Of a stretch of 64,000 nucleotides of DNA, positions 43,740-55,552 are shown piece by piece (the stretch's first letter is position 1; each line of letters starts with the position of its first letter). The position numbers and the translations under genes were made by a program. Origin of the DNA: Congeria kusceri (Eukaryota > Mollusca > Bivalvia > Myida > Dreissenidae); assembly GCA_027627225.1 (NCBI GenBank), contig CM051028.1, positions 28,138,912-28,202,911 of the forward strand, read 5' to 3'. A model generated the notes under the pieces. That model saw only the letters and a list, made by a program, of their open reading frames with translations, made no database searches and was not told the DNA's origin.

Positions 43740-46700
43740 TTATAAATCTCCATGCCGTTCTATCTTGTCCAGCTTCACTTCAAACACAAGCACTGCATTG
43801 GCTGAAATACAAGAAACCAAATATTAACTTGAGCGACAGATTTTACTACTTTTCTTTGTAATGTATACATAACAAGTATATATTGGTTTCCACTGTTCAG
43901 AACATGTCTGAACATGGCTTCAAATAAAACATGGCATTTGGGATAATAATTTGGTCCAAAACATGTATTTATATGTTATTTAACACCATTCTGTACAACA
44001 TGACATCAATACTATAATGTTATTAATTAGTTGAATTCATAATGGCCTTGTTATTGGGCTGAAGACAGCCATAATGGCCTTGTTATTGGGCTGAAGACAG
44101 CCATAATGGCCTTGTTATTGGGCTGAAGACAGCCATAATGACCTTGTTATTGGGCTGAAGACAGCCATAATGGCCTTGTTATTGGGCTGAAGACAGCCAT
44201 AATGGCCTTGTTATTGGGCTGAAGACAGCCATAATGGCCTTGTTATTGGGCTGAAGACAGCCATAATGGCCTTGTTATTGGGCTGAAGACAGCCATAATG
44301 GCCTTGTTATTGGGCTGAAGACAGCCATAATGGCCACAGGCCGAGGGCCAATATGGCTGTCTGAAGCCCAATAACAAGGCCAATATGAATTCAACTAATT
44401 AATGACAATTTTATTAATTAACTTCATAATAGTATGCAGCATCTTTCAGTTTTAATAATACAAGAATCAAAATGTTTGTTTCAATATAAATAAAAATAGT
44501 ATACAGCATCTTTCAGTTTTAAAAGCACAAGTATCGTAACTATTGTTTTGATATGCAGTGTAAACAGAAATAGTATGCAGCATCTTTCAGTTTTAATAGT
44601 ATTGTTTCGATACAAATAGGAATTAACAATGCTTTTATTCTTTTAACTGTGTATTATAAAATATAGCGACCAAACAGTACATAAAATACTTGCTAAACAT
44701 TTTAACCAGTTCACGTTACTAAAATAATGCACAAATTACAACAGCAAAAAGGCATAAAAAACTTGTCAAAATCTCATCTCCTATAAGGCCAAGCTAATCC
44801 TGAATCCTGATTGGCCGAATCTCGTATTGGCTATGTTTTTCCATATTGGTCGTGTTTTTCCCGTATTGGCTGAGTTTTGAAATTTATTGGTGAGGTTTAC
44901 ATTGTATCAAGCGAACAAACTGACCAGACACTCATTTAATATTATAAAGTTAATTAATAATACTTGGTACACAGCTGACAAAACATATTAGGTTGGGCAT
45001 TATTGTACATGTAATTATTCAAATAGTAACAGGTATACAGTCAATTATAGTGACTTGTTATATTCAGCAGGATTATTGTATGTTCAAAACTGTCCAATCA
45101 TAAAAATTATTAAACACACAAGCATCACCCACTACATCTATTGTAAAATACTGGATGGTCACATGGTTCAAATAACGACAGCTGATTGGATAAACGAAAC
45201 AGGCCAGTAGTGAGATTTCTGAAACACTAAAGAGGATGGAACTGTCCTACTTAAGCTCATCATTTCCATACATATCCAGCAAATGTAAGCACTGTTTGCA
45301 CGAGACATTTGCCATTCCAAGGGGGAAATTCAGCTAAAAGGAGGAAAATCAGAACCCCATAATTTGAATGAGATAAATGTATAGTACATGTATAATGAAG
45401 TAATATGCATTTACTTCATATACATGTAGAAATGGGTACCTGGTATTTTAGGAGGAGCACCCCTTGCTCCGTATCCCATGTCTGGGGGAACCACCAGCTT
45501 TCTCTCCTCACCCTCACACATTCTAAAATGGAGAAATGTAAAAACCTTCAAGAATAAAAAAACTGACATTTATATTTAAAAAATAATTGATGGTATTATT
45601 TTAATAGTGTTTATAGCGAATCCAACGACCATGAATGTTCTTAATGTAAATTTTAAACTTAGTTTACTGCAGTAAGTCATTAATTTTAGCCAATGAAAAT
45701 AATTGCTGAAATGTAAAAGTGTTTTCATTAATCAATATTTTCAGTAAGATTAAAGTTAATATTTCAAGATGAGTTACTTCTGTAGGCATTAGAGCAGATT
45801 CATTGGGTTGAACAAATAACTAGTCCACAACAATGCGATTAGAAAAATCAGCAAATGGCTACATTATTGGCATATTTGGCTAAAAATTAACTTATCGAAA
45901 CCAGCATAAACGATACAATTTTAATGCAGCACATGGCTCCAGAAAGTTTTCATCAAAGGTGAACCCTGCTAAATGTACATCCAGTGCAGCTGCTACTCAG
46001 GAGGGTTGCTGTACATGCCAACCTTCCCCAGCAGGCCTTGATACCAGCCCTTGATGACCTGGCTGTACATGTCAACCTACCCTAGCAGGCCTTGATCCCA
46101 GCCCTTGATGACCTGGCTGTACATGCCAACCTACCCTAGCAGGCCTTGATCCCAGCCCTTGATGACCTGGCTGTACATGCTAACCTACCCTAGCAGGCCT
46201 TGATCCCAGCCCTTGATGACCTGGCTGTACATGCCAACCTACCCTAGCAGGCCTTGATCCCAGCCCTTGATGACCTGGCCTGTATATGCCAACCTACCAT
46301 AGCAGGCCTTGATCCCAGCCCTTGATGATCTGGCTGTACATGCCAACCTACCCTAGCAGGCCTTGATCCCAGCCCTTGATGACCTGGCTGTACACGCCAA
46401 CCTACCCTAGCAGGCCTTGATCCCAGCCCTTGATGACCCGGCTGTACATGTCAACATACCCTAGCAGACCTTGATCCCAGCCCTTGATGACCTGGCTGTA
46501 CATGTCAACCTACCCTAGCAGGTCTTGATCCCAGCCCTTGATGACCTGGCTGTACATGTCAACCTACCCTAGCAGACCTTGATCCCAGCCCTTGATGACC
46601 TGGCTGTACATGCCAACCTACCCTAGCAGGCCTTGATCCCAGCCCTTGATGACCTGGCCTGTACATGCCAACCTACCCTAGAAGGCCCTGATCCCAGCCC

Positions 46701-47179
46701 TTGATGACCTGGCCTGTCCCCAGGGTGAACACAAACGGCTGATTTCGGCTGTAGCTGCTGTCAAATTCCTCCTTGGTGTCAAACAGTGTTCCCTGAAATG
46801 ATTCCACAGATTTTAATTCATTGCTATGTATACTATATGTTTGATAAGTATGGTTGTCTGGTATATCAACTGAGAACGTTAACTTAATGGAACGTACTTG
46901 TGTTTTTCATCATTTATCAGCTATATGAATGGTGTGCTGATGGCATGTGCCTGGTATGAATTAATATACGTATCAATAAATGAAATTACATTGATACATT
47001 TGATAAGAACAAACCCTATATTGCATATGAAGAGTATCCCCCTTCCGTGACTTCACTGGACATGATTCCACACGCTTCTTGATGCCTATCTGCAACTTCT
47101 TCGGCTTCTTGTCCTCCTCATCATCAGTCTTCACCAATCCGATGAGCACCACAACAAGCAAGACAATATGTAACTTCAT
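43740..47179 (-). CDS. FKBP2: FKBP2-like ER/secretory peptidyl-prolyl cis-trans isomerase
   Basis: Exons: 47179-47015, 46792-46677, 45522-45440, 43801-43740 (TAA 43742-43740), phases 0-2-1, giving 141 residues (human FKBP2 is 142). Residues 1-18 form a hydrophobic signal peptide, followed by an acidic/lysine stretch and [18 protein letters not shown], which is diagnostic for FKBP2 (FKBP13). FKBP pocket residues are present: Y54, F65-D66, F77, V84-I85, W88, Y111, F128. The product should isomerise Xaa-Pro bonds in the ER lumen. It ends HGDL, a possible variant of the KDEL-type retrieval signal. Exon 2 ends inside the pocket loop ([13 protein letters not shown]), and its last 36 nt plus donor are amplified about 13 times in intron 2. 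The exon 1 donor (AGG|GTTTGT) is non-optimal, but the joined protein aligns without a gap problem. Confidence 0.93.
44022..44403. repeat. Palindromic element with one arm expanded into nine 32-bp repeats
   Basis: The outer arms ATTAATTAGTTGAATTCAT and ATGAATTCAACTAATTAAT are inverted. The left arm continues into nine copies of a 32-bp unit (GGCCTTGTTATTGGGCTGAA plus GACAGCCATAAT). The right arm has the complement once (GGCTGTCTGAAGCCCAATAA). Confidence 0.92.
46009..46713 (-). repeat. 54-bp minisatellite made of FKBP2 exon 2 end plus its 5' splice site, ~13 copies
   Basis: On the minus strand each 54 bp unit is about 36 nt of coding sequence ([12 protein letters not shown]) plus the donor GTAGGT and about 12 nt of intron. 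The unit nearest exon 2 is the real exon end (46,677). The downstream copies differ by scattered substitutions, and most keep GTAGGT. Read-through into the array hits an in-frame TAG made by the donor itself. Confidence 0.92.
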
Positions 47180-47558
47180 TTTGGCCTTCTGAAACACAAA
47201 CAATAATCATATGAGGACACAAATCAGAATGTGTGTGTCCTTGTTGTTATATCTTCAGATGAAAAACTAAACAGTACTTCAAATTGTGAAGAATTTATTA
47301 GCTTAAATATTTTTGCATAAATAAATCAATAAGCAAAGTGTACATGTGAAGCTTTGAAGTTAAAGAAAAGTAGCTAACTACTTGACCAGCACTTATAAGT
47401 AATGAATAAAGATAACAGTCATTTAATATGACCCAAGCAGCAGTAAGCTGATGGTAAATACTTACTAATTATCATCATTAAAACAACATTTTAATGGTTA
47501 TAACTCAGCTAAAATGTAAAAGATAACCCAGAGAAAGTAAAAATGTAACTGATACAGT
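47180..47558. promoter_or_regulatory. FKBP2 upstream region
   Basis: There are about 380 bp between the FKBP2 ATG and a non-autonomous hAT-like insertion at 47,559. There is no TATA box that I would trust. Any upstream promoter elements further out must lie in or beyond the transposon. Confidence 0.3.
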
Positions 47559-48592
47559 TAGGGAAAGATCTAGAGCAAAAAAGCATAGCGCTGCACCCAG
47601 CTCCTTTTTGGTTCTCCCCCCCCCCTTGCTGCCCCTCTGGGCTGGTCAACACAGAAATGTTGAATATCTTTTGAAATTCAATATATTTTTGCAAATATTC
47701 AATATTGAATAGACTATAATTATCAAAAACCTTAATCAGAAGCATTAGACTCATAATAATACTGGATTTAGCAAATTATTAAACAATGTCATTAAACTGC
47801 TATGGTTTTTCACCTAGTCTTATTTAAAAAAACATGCAACAAATTTAGTGTTACTTTTTATATATGGCTAAATTCGTTTGAACGTCTTATCGCTGAAAGA
47901 CCATTTATAGTGGAAACCTTAACGTTTAAAATTTCATAATTTCCTATAATTTGCTACAATGAACAGAAGTTACTAATCGATGTACTTTACATAAACAACA
48001 AACTGCTTTACATGTGCTGAAATTTACCTAATATATGCATTAAATTCCGATTTAAACTTGTGTATAAATGTATCACAATACATGTATGTAGAAATTCCGA
48101 TTTTTGCAACCTCGTTTAGCACTTAAACCAATCAGAGTGAGGCTATCCTGATGCTGACCAATAGAATGACGTAACACTTCTACGTTGTAGCAGAATATCG
48201 ATTAATGTTTACACAGTGGAGGACAGCAAGATTAGTTTAAAAATGCCATAGTGTGTAGGTTCGAATTGCTCAGGCATGCAAAATAAAAGTGCTATCATAC
48301 AAGTATTTATGGAACATTAATTAGGAATGGTTTATCTGTCCAGGTATGTAACTTTTATTTCAATCCGTCCACAATAACTATCTTATTTTGGGGTGTGAAA
48401 GTTGCGATCAAAATCCTGTCAGAACAATATAGACAATGAAGGAAAACTTTCCACCACAGAAATGGTCCATCCCCCATTATGCACTGCAGCGAATATTGCC
48501 CATATAAAAAGTAGCTCAATATTCGCCCACTGCTAACAAGTTATGCTAGTTATCCACCCTGAACTACCTTTTTTATCCTAGATCTTTCCCTA
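47559..48592. mobile_element. hAT-like non-autonomous element with perfect 8-bp target duplication
   Basis: The TIRs are TAGGGAAAGATCTAG and CTAGATCTTTCCCTA. The target duplication GATACAGT is at 47,551-47,558 and 48,593-48,600. The interior includes one GCTGCACCCAGCTCCTTTTT unit homologous to the minisatellite of the 37,524 element, and no transposase. Confidence 0.88.
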
Positions 48593-49084
48593 GATACAGT
48601 GTTATGCCTAGTGGAGATTTTATACAGACAGATCTCTACAAAATTATGGATTGATGTGTGCAATCTAGCAGAAGGGGAACAAATGATAATAACAAAAGCA
48701 CATGCATACAGCTGCTAGCTCTTATGTGACTAAGTTAAAACGATGACAATTTATAGTTCATTTAATAAAATGTACACACAGTTGGGGGAAGTCAATAAAA
48801 TATCCGAATTAAAATGTCCGGATTTTCATATCAGTCGCGAAAATAGGAGATTATTGTATAGTGTTTACATTTTAAACAAATATTAACCAATAAATGTTGA
48901 TAAAACACATTTGACTAACACGCATTATCAAACATAAAGATCCATAAACTAAATTACTACTTTTTTTCAATTACTAAAATGAAACCTTACACGTAGTATT
49001 TCCCCACCCGTCGGCAGATTCAGTGGGTCAAATTGGTCGCAGGACATTCCGGTTTCTGCTACGTTGAAAGAAAAATCGTTTCTC

Positions 49085-49154
49085 GTCTGTCCGGCTTGCG
49101 TAGAGGTTGGCACTCTTGCTTCTCGATCACCGCAACGATCGGGGTTTAATTCCA
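49085..49154 (+). other. tRNA-like head interrupted by a MITE
   Basis: GTCCGGCTTGCGTAGAGGTT and a B box-like GGGGTTTAATTCC are present. The acceptor side is displaced by the MITE that begins at 49,155. Confidence 0.35.
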
Positions 49155-49474
49155 GGGCCCGTATTCACCAACCCATTCTCAGACGACCTAAGAATAAAGA
49201 ATATTGGAACTGTTCTGTTATCAGAACCCTGTTAATTTTAATTGTACTTGGTATTCTTTATCCCTAATTTAATCATTCTTTATTAAGACTGATTTATTAA
49301 TGACATTAGTTACATTGGTATCCAACATAACGCACAATTATTATTTCTGGAGTCTAAGTCTACTCTTTATGTTGAAGTTAAATTATTATTTATTGAGTCT
49401 AATTCTATTCTTTATCTTGAAGTCAAAGTCTCTTCTATTTTGAAGTTTGAGAACTGGTTGGTGAATACGGGCCC
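49155..49474. mobile_element. MITE with GGGCCCGTATTCACCAACC TIRs
   Basis: The ends are GGGCCCGTATTCACCAACC and GGTTGGTGAATACGGGCCC, perfect inverted repeats of 19 bp. A CAG on each side would fit a 3-bp target (Harbinger-like), but the exact boundary is ambiguous because the TIR tip is itself palindromic. Confidence 0.85.
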
Positions 49475-50254
49475 AGGTCCTGGCGCATGTGAGTTTGGCA
49501 TGTGGAGATTTTATACAGACAGATCTCTACAAAATTATGGATTGATGTGTGCAATCTAGCAGAAGGGGAACAAATGATAATAACAAAAGCACATGCATAC
49601 AGCTGCTAGCTCTTATGTGACTAAGTTAAAACGATGACAATTTATAGTTCATTTAATAAAATGTACACACAGTTGGGGGAAGTCAATAAAATATCCGAAT
49701 TAAAATGTCCGGATTTTCATTTCATTGGCATGTGTTTGTTATATCGATATACAAGCCGACGTAAAATAGTTTCTTGCATCTTGTATCTTAGTGGTCACCA
49801 TACCGGAAAGGCGGGGTTTCCCCCGCTTATTCCGCCCCCACCTCACACACACAGCATAAGGCCATATAAAAATTAAAAAGACAATTAGGTAAATAACTGG
49901 GTCTGTTGGAAAAGCAGTTATGATTCAAAATTCGTCACAACTTTCAAAGTGCCTCTAAAAAGTAAATTATTTAGGGAAAATGGGACACACACCGTGTCCT
50001 CATTTAATGCAGCTTCGGCGCAGAATGGCCTTATAAACTTTGACACACACACACAGCAAGAATCATATGTATTCGATTTAAATGCTTACAATATTGTTGT
50101 TAATACCTAACATAAAAGTACAAAAACAAATTTGAATATAAAGATACTGAAACGCCAGAGACAGGAGATAAACCCTAATTAACATCCACTGGTCCTTTAT
50201 TTGATGCAAGTGACCAATCTATACTATACGGGACAATACGCACGACAAAACACA

Positions 50255-50280
50255 AGACATGAAAAAAAAAAAAAAAACTG
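50255..50280. repeat. Poly(A) tract
   Basis: GACATG is followed by about 15 A residues. It may be the tail of a retroposed sequence, but no body was recognised. Confidence 0.4.
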
Positions 50281-51651
50281 GGGTTATCGTTTTGGAACGG
50301 TCAATACAAAGTATTGGAGGTTTAATAAACCAGTTGAAAGGTATTCAGAACCTCACACTTAGCCCAGAATTAATCACAATACATGCACTTGGCAATAAAA
50401 TTTTAACCTCATATAATTGCGATGCAAATTAAGTAGTAAAAAAAGATAATCATAATTCAATTGAATTACAATTTAATTTAATTAATTTAAGTACACTGTC
50501 TGTTCTCTATTTATACGTTTATCTGACGAATATTTTCGATAGTTAGGGTACCTGTAGGTAGATAATGGATCGCTTAATTCATATATATCGGAAAAAGAAT
50601 GCCCGGAGTACGGGTAAAAAGACATCAATGAGTCATAAATAAACGTATACGTACTCCACGCTCTCCTCCTATAATGAAGCCTGCATTATATTCTGAGCAT
50701 GCATTGTCTTCTGAGCCAGCATTATCAGGATACAGACCGTGGTGTATATAATCAAAATGACATCATAACAACAAAAGTGTAAAGTTATATATGTTATATA
50801 TGTTTTAAAGCATTCTAATGAAAAATTAGCATATGCATGCATTGCTGTACGGTAAACCAGAGATCTAATAACACATTATATTGTTTATTTGTAGATCTCA
50901 ACTGTTGGACATAGAAAAAGGATCAGCTAAACAAAGCACACACATTTTAGATAAATAAATCGAGCGATTTGGTTGATTTGGTTGATTATCGATCTTGGCT
51001 GAGATATGACCACAAACATTTTCATCAAGTTTGGTGAAAATCCGATGAAAAACATGGAAACGACTAAAAGGGCACATGTGAAATCATTCAAGGGCTTAAA
51101 TTCCGCAGTTCCTGGGGCAGTTCGATACTTCATTTCACAGTACTTATTTGTTTACACGTAGCAAACAAAATTACATAGTTCTAATACACACGAACGTTTG
51201 TACGTTTTCCTACCATTTTGACCTGACCGGCGGAGCTGTAAGGTGTAGGTTTTCAGTGACGTCACACACATAATCGACTTGACTAATCTGTCAAAACTCA
51301 CAATATTATGGAATTCCCAATTATTACAGTTAACTGATGTGTTATTGTGAGTATTCAACAGTTTTATACTTTTGCCTGGTTAAATTGACGAGTGTTGCAG
51401 ATTGAATTTTTCATGCTTCTTATTTAAACCTGGATCATGAAGGTGGGGCAAACCCTATTAATTGGAAGCTGTCACTGTCAGTGTGTGTGGGTTATCACAA
51501 TAATGTCTATATCTATGCTGTTTTTAAAAAAACATAATACTTTATAATCAAATTTATTAATGTCACTTTGTTCTATCAAGCATATTTATTCCACTTGATT
51601 TGTACTTTGTATGTACCAAAGAACTTTGAGCATAAAACAATGTACTCTTCA

Positions 51652-52230
51652 AGGCTATAACCCTGAGTGTCTGCAGGGGCGCAGTATGATTGGCTATAAC
51701 CCTGAGTGTCTGCAGGGGCACAGTATGATTGGCTATAACCCTGAGTGTCTGCAGGGGTGCAGTATGATTGGCTATAACCCTGAGTGTGTGCAGGGGCGCA
51801 GTATGATTGGCTATAACCCTGAGTGTCTGCAGGGGCGCAGTATGATTGGCTATAACCCTGAGTGTCTGCAGGGGCGCAGTATGATTGGCTATAACCCTGA
51901 GTATCTGCAGGGGCGCAGTATGATTGGCTATAACCCTGAGTGTCTGCAGAGGCGCAGTATGATTGGCTATAACCCTGAGTGTCTGCAGGGTATCAGTATG
52001 ATTGGCTAAATAACCCTGAGTGTCTGCAGGGGCGCAGTATGATTGGCTATAACCCTGAGTGTCTGCAGGGGCGCAGTATGATTGGCTATAACCCTGAGTG
52101 TCTGCAGGGGCACAGTATGATTGGCTATAACCCTGAGTGTCTGCAGGGGCACTGGTTATAACCCTGCGTGTCTGCAGGGGCACAGTATGATTGGCTATAA
52201 CCCTGAGTGTCTGCAGGGGCACAGTATGAC
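51652..52230. repeat. 39-bp minisatellite, ~15 copies
   Basis: The unit is GGCTATAACCCTGAGTGTCT plus GCAGGGGCGCAGTATGATT. Because 39 is a multiple of three and the unit lacks stops in some frames, long artefactual ORFs arise on both strands. Confidence 0.95.
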
Positions 52231-52250
52231 CGTGTTCCAAAGAGCTAGCT

Positions 52251-52830
52251 CAACACAACAGCAAGTCTGTTGGAAGTGTATTGTAGAGCAGTCACACAAC
52301 AGCAAGTCTGTTGGAAGTGTATTGTAGAGCAGTCACACAACAGCAAGTCTGTTGGAAGTGTATTGTAGAGCAGTCACACCACAGCAAGTCTGTTGGAAGT
52401 GTATTGTAGAGCGGTCACACAACAGCAAGTCTGTTGGAAGTGTATTGTAGAGCAGTCACACAACAGCAAGTCTGTTGGAAGTGTATTGTAGAGCAGTCAC
52501 ACCACAGCAAGTCTGTTGGAAGTGTATTGTAGAGCAGTCACACCACAGCAAGTCTGTTGGAAGTGTATTGTAGAGCAGTCACACAACAGCAAGTCTGTTG
52601 GAAGTGTATTGTAGAGCAGTCACACAACAGCAAGTCTGTTGGAGGTGTATTGTAGAGCAGTCACACCACAGCAAGTCTGTTGGAAGTGTATTGTAGAGCA
52701 GTCACACCACAGCAAGTCTGTTGGAAGTGTATTGTAGAGCAGTCACACAACAGCAAGTCTGTTGGAAGTGTATTGTAGAGCAGTCACACAACAGCAAGTC
52801 TGTTGGAAGTGTATTGTAGAGCAGTCATTA
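52251..52830. repeat. 41-bp minisatellite, ~14 copies
   Basis: The unit is CACAACAGCAAGTCTGTTGG plus AAGTGTATTGTAGAGCAGTCA, with CACAAC/CACACC variants. It lies directly after the 39-bp array. Confidence 0.95.
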
Positions 52831-53816
52831 AACTCCTCCCCCTCATAATTTTACATGGGACAGTCGTCGCCTTAGTTGAAGGACTCATTAAGTGATGTAT
52901 TGTCCACTGAAGATATTGAGTTATTGCTTTAAGGTGACGTTCTGTGCCTTGCATTAGCATGGCCCTAAAATATTTGTTCTATAGACTTTGTGTCATGCTT
53001 GTTGAACACTATAACAACTATTAAGTTTCTGTTTCTTTATTTTATACTTAATTCAAGGTTTGACAGTGAAACTGTTGTATCTGCTTAACATTTCTATATC
53101 AGATACAATAGTTTTATGCTCAACCCTCAACGTTGGTAACTTGTGGTCAATCATGTTCACAACGATAAAGCGACTATTACAACCATAGAATTTTACGGCT
53201 ACAAACAACCAAAAGTGTAACCCTAAAACGCTCTAGAACAGCCTTACTTAAAAAACTGACCAAGCTCATTTACTTTTGACACCATTAATTTAAGGTGAAA
53301 AAAACTGAGAGCATGTGGGGGATTGAACCCAGGTCACTCATTACAAGCATTACAAGCATGTAATGTTTAAAAGCATGTAATGATTGTTGTTAAAAATTGT
53401 GTGAGCAAAGGGCCAGTTGTAAAGTTATTGTAACTTAAATATTGCCCCTGCAATTTGCAATACATAATGCAATTCAACTTGAAAGGTAACATCTTACACC
53501 TGTACAAAAATAGACATGTGAGTAAGTTAGTACATTGTGGGCAAATAAACTACAGATATTGATTATAGCTATGCACAAGCACACATAGTGCAGTACACAG
53601 TACACTTCACAAACACAGATTGATATTTATTTTTACCATTGCAAAAGAAAAGATGATATTAAAAAAACTCTGTAATACACAAACTATTTCAAACTCATCT
53701 CCAAGAATATTATTATATATGTGAGCATCATCATCATCATCCACAATATTATAATGCATATTATCTTAATGTATGCTTTCTTACAATATACTGGTAATTG
53801 TGTTCACTATATGAGG

Positions 53817-54344
53817 GCTCGACGTTAACTTTTGAAACCACTTGTCCAGGCGGACTTGTAGCCCAGAATTTCACTTGTCCTGACCTTCAGATGTAATTAT
53901 ACAATATTTCACTACAGCAATTAAGTGTTTTAAAACATATTTATTAAACAAACATTTATACACACAAACAGCATTTTAAGCATTCTACATGGTACTTAAT
54001 AAACCGCAAGTGAGAATGATGCCATAAAATAATATTTAACTTATAAGGGAGTAACCGTGTCAGTGTGGCGAATTAAAAAAAAGATTTGTTTCCCTTGTCA
54101 ACAGTACGGTGTAGTATTACATGTAAGTATCGGAATACCTCGCGCTTTATCGTTAGAATGTCAACAATAACTTTTCGAAGGCAATTCAGCGAAATTACTG
54201 AATTTTTTAACCAATTTTGTTACTACGTAATTAGAGATAAAAAACACTTGTCCCATCGGACTAGCAGATTCTTTTTTAACTTGTCCGGACCAACAATTTG
54301 GTTGTCCCGGACAGTCGGACTATCGTTAATGTCGAGTCCTGTAT
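53817..54344. mobile_element. TIR element with CTCGACGTTAAC ends
   Basis: The ends are GGCTCGACGTTAACTTTTG and TATCGTTAATGTCGAGTCC, with subterminal CACTTGTCC motifs on both sides. The interior of about 530 bp carries no transposase. Confidence 0.7.
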
Positions 54345-55317
54345 ATTTATGTGTGCACTTTTCGCAATTGTTACATTGCATTTTCATTTTAAGATATATC
54401 TTGATACATTCAAAGATATTCAGTGAACTTTAAAAAATCAAAATATCTACTAATATTGAAAAAAATAATCATTTATCTATCAACTAAAACAAATTATTTG
54501 CACTTTTGTCACATAACCTGACCAACAAATAGAAAATGCATTTGCCAGTACCATAAATCCGCCATCTTAAATTTGTTCCAAATTCCGATGACACAATGTA
54601 ACAACATGAAATATACTTGTTTTGCTTTGTTTTGCAACATTACTTCACTTTTTATGTTATCCATTCATCAATTGTCAACATTGTAGACAAAATTAACTAG
54701 AGGTTTCTTCTGTACTTCTTTCGAATTTTTAACACAATAGTAGACACCGTGTGAAAAATAACAAAACATTCGGCTGTTTTATATATTTCATGAAAAATCA
54801 TAAATGACTCTTAATAAATATTTTTTGATTTTTTTTTCTGTCATGCATGTTTTCAAATCAATTTCAACAAAATAAATAAATATTCCTACCCAGAAGTGCA
54901 CTGATTATTTAAAACAATGGATCGTTGGAATATGGACCCACTTGTAATTAGGGCCTTTTACGATAATGTATGCATTTTTAAATACCATACACTATCATCA
55001 AATTTCGGTACTTTCGTTTCAGTCATCTAGGTAGTTTCCAGTATCACATGAAAGACTTTATGGACTTGTCAATAATTATTTCCAAACATAAAATTATTGC
55101 AACTTGTTATGTGACTATTGTTAAGTCCTTGTGATTGGTCTTCAGTCAGGCGTGCAATTTTGTCTTCTTTTTTTTTTAACCGAATGGCATTTAGAACCAA
55201 ACGGGTGTGATGTTATTTAGTTTAATTGTTTCTCAAGAATGAATTAATTTAATATTAGAATATTGTATGCTTTTTTATAGTAAATGATGAATGCTTGCAT
55301 TCTAAATATACATACAA

Positions 55318-55552
55318 GACGTGTCCTGGGAAAACCGGGCTTGATGCATGTGCGTAAAGTGTCGTCCTGGATTAGCCTGTGCAGTCCGCTTTAGTGGTAT
55401 TTTGTGTTTCAAGGAAGTATCTTCTAAACATAAAGCCACTGTAGGCGGAAAGTGTCGTCCTGGATTAGCCTGTGCGGACTGCTTATGCTAATCTGGGACG
55501 ACACTTTACGCACATGCATTAAGCCCGGTTTTCCCACGGCCAGCTTCATTGC
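55318..55552 (+). repeat. Family A dual-hairpin element, one hairpin deleted
   Basis: The arms are GTGTCCTGGGAAAACCGGGC and GCCCGGTTTTCCCACGG. The first inner hairpin has lost its right half and the second is intact. Confidence 0.9.

Larger units (their letters stand above)
48611..49720. repeat. 219-bp direct repeat, two copies 891 bp apart
   Basis: 48,611-48,829 and 49,502-49,720 look identical base for base (start GTGGAGATTTTATACAGACA, end GTCCGGATTTTCAT). Between them lie AT-rich sequence, a tRNA-like stretch and a MITE. Confidence 0.92.

Noticed and set aside
44039..44336. CRISPR array
   Set aside because: It is eukaryotic DNA with head-to-tail repeats, no variable spacers and no cas genes. 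The same applies to the other minisatellites.
48611..49720. LTR retrotransposon with identical LTRs
   Set aside because: The repeats are too short, lack TG...CA ends, primer site and polypurine tract, and have no gag/pol between them.
51563..52327. Long repetitive ORFs on both strands (132 and 225 codons)
   Set aside because: They are translations of the 39-bp minisatellite. The period is a multiple of three, so stops are avoided by arithmetic, not selection.
54086..54433. 115-codon plus-strand ORF
   Set aside because: It overlaps a TIR element (53,817-54,344), with no domain and codon use like noise.
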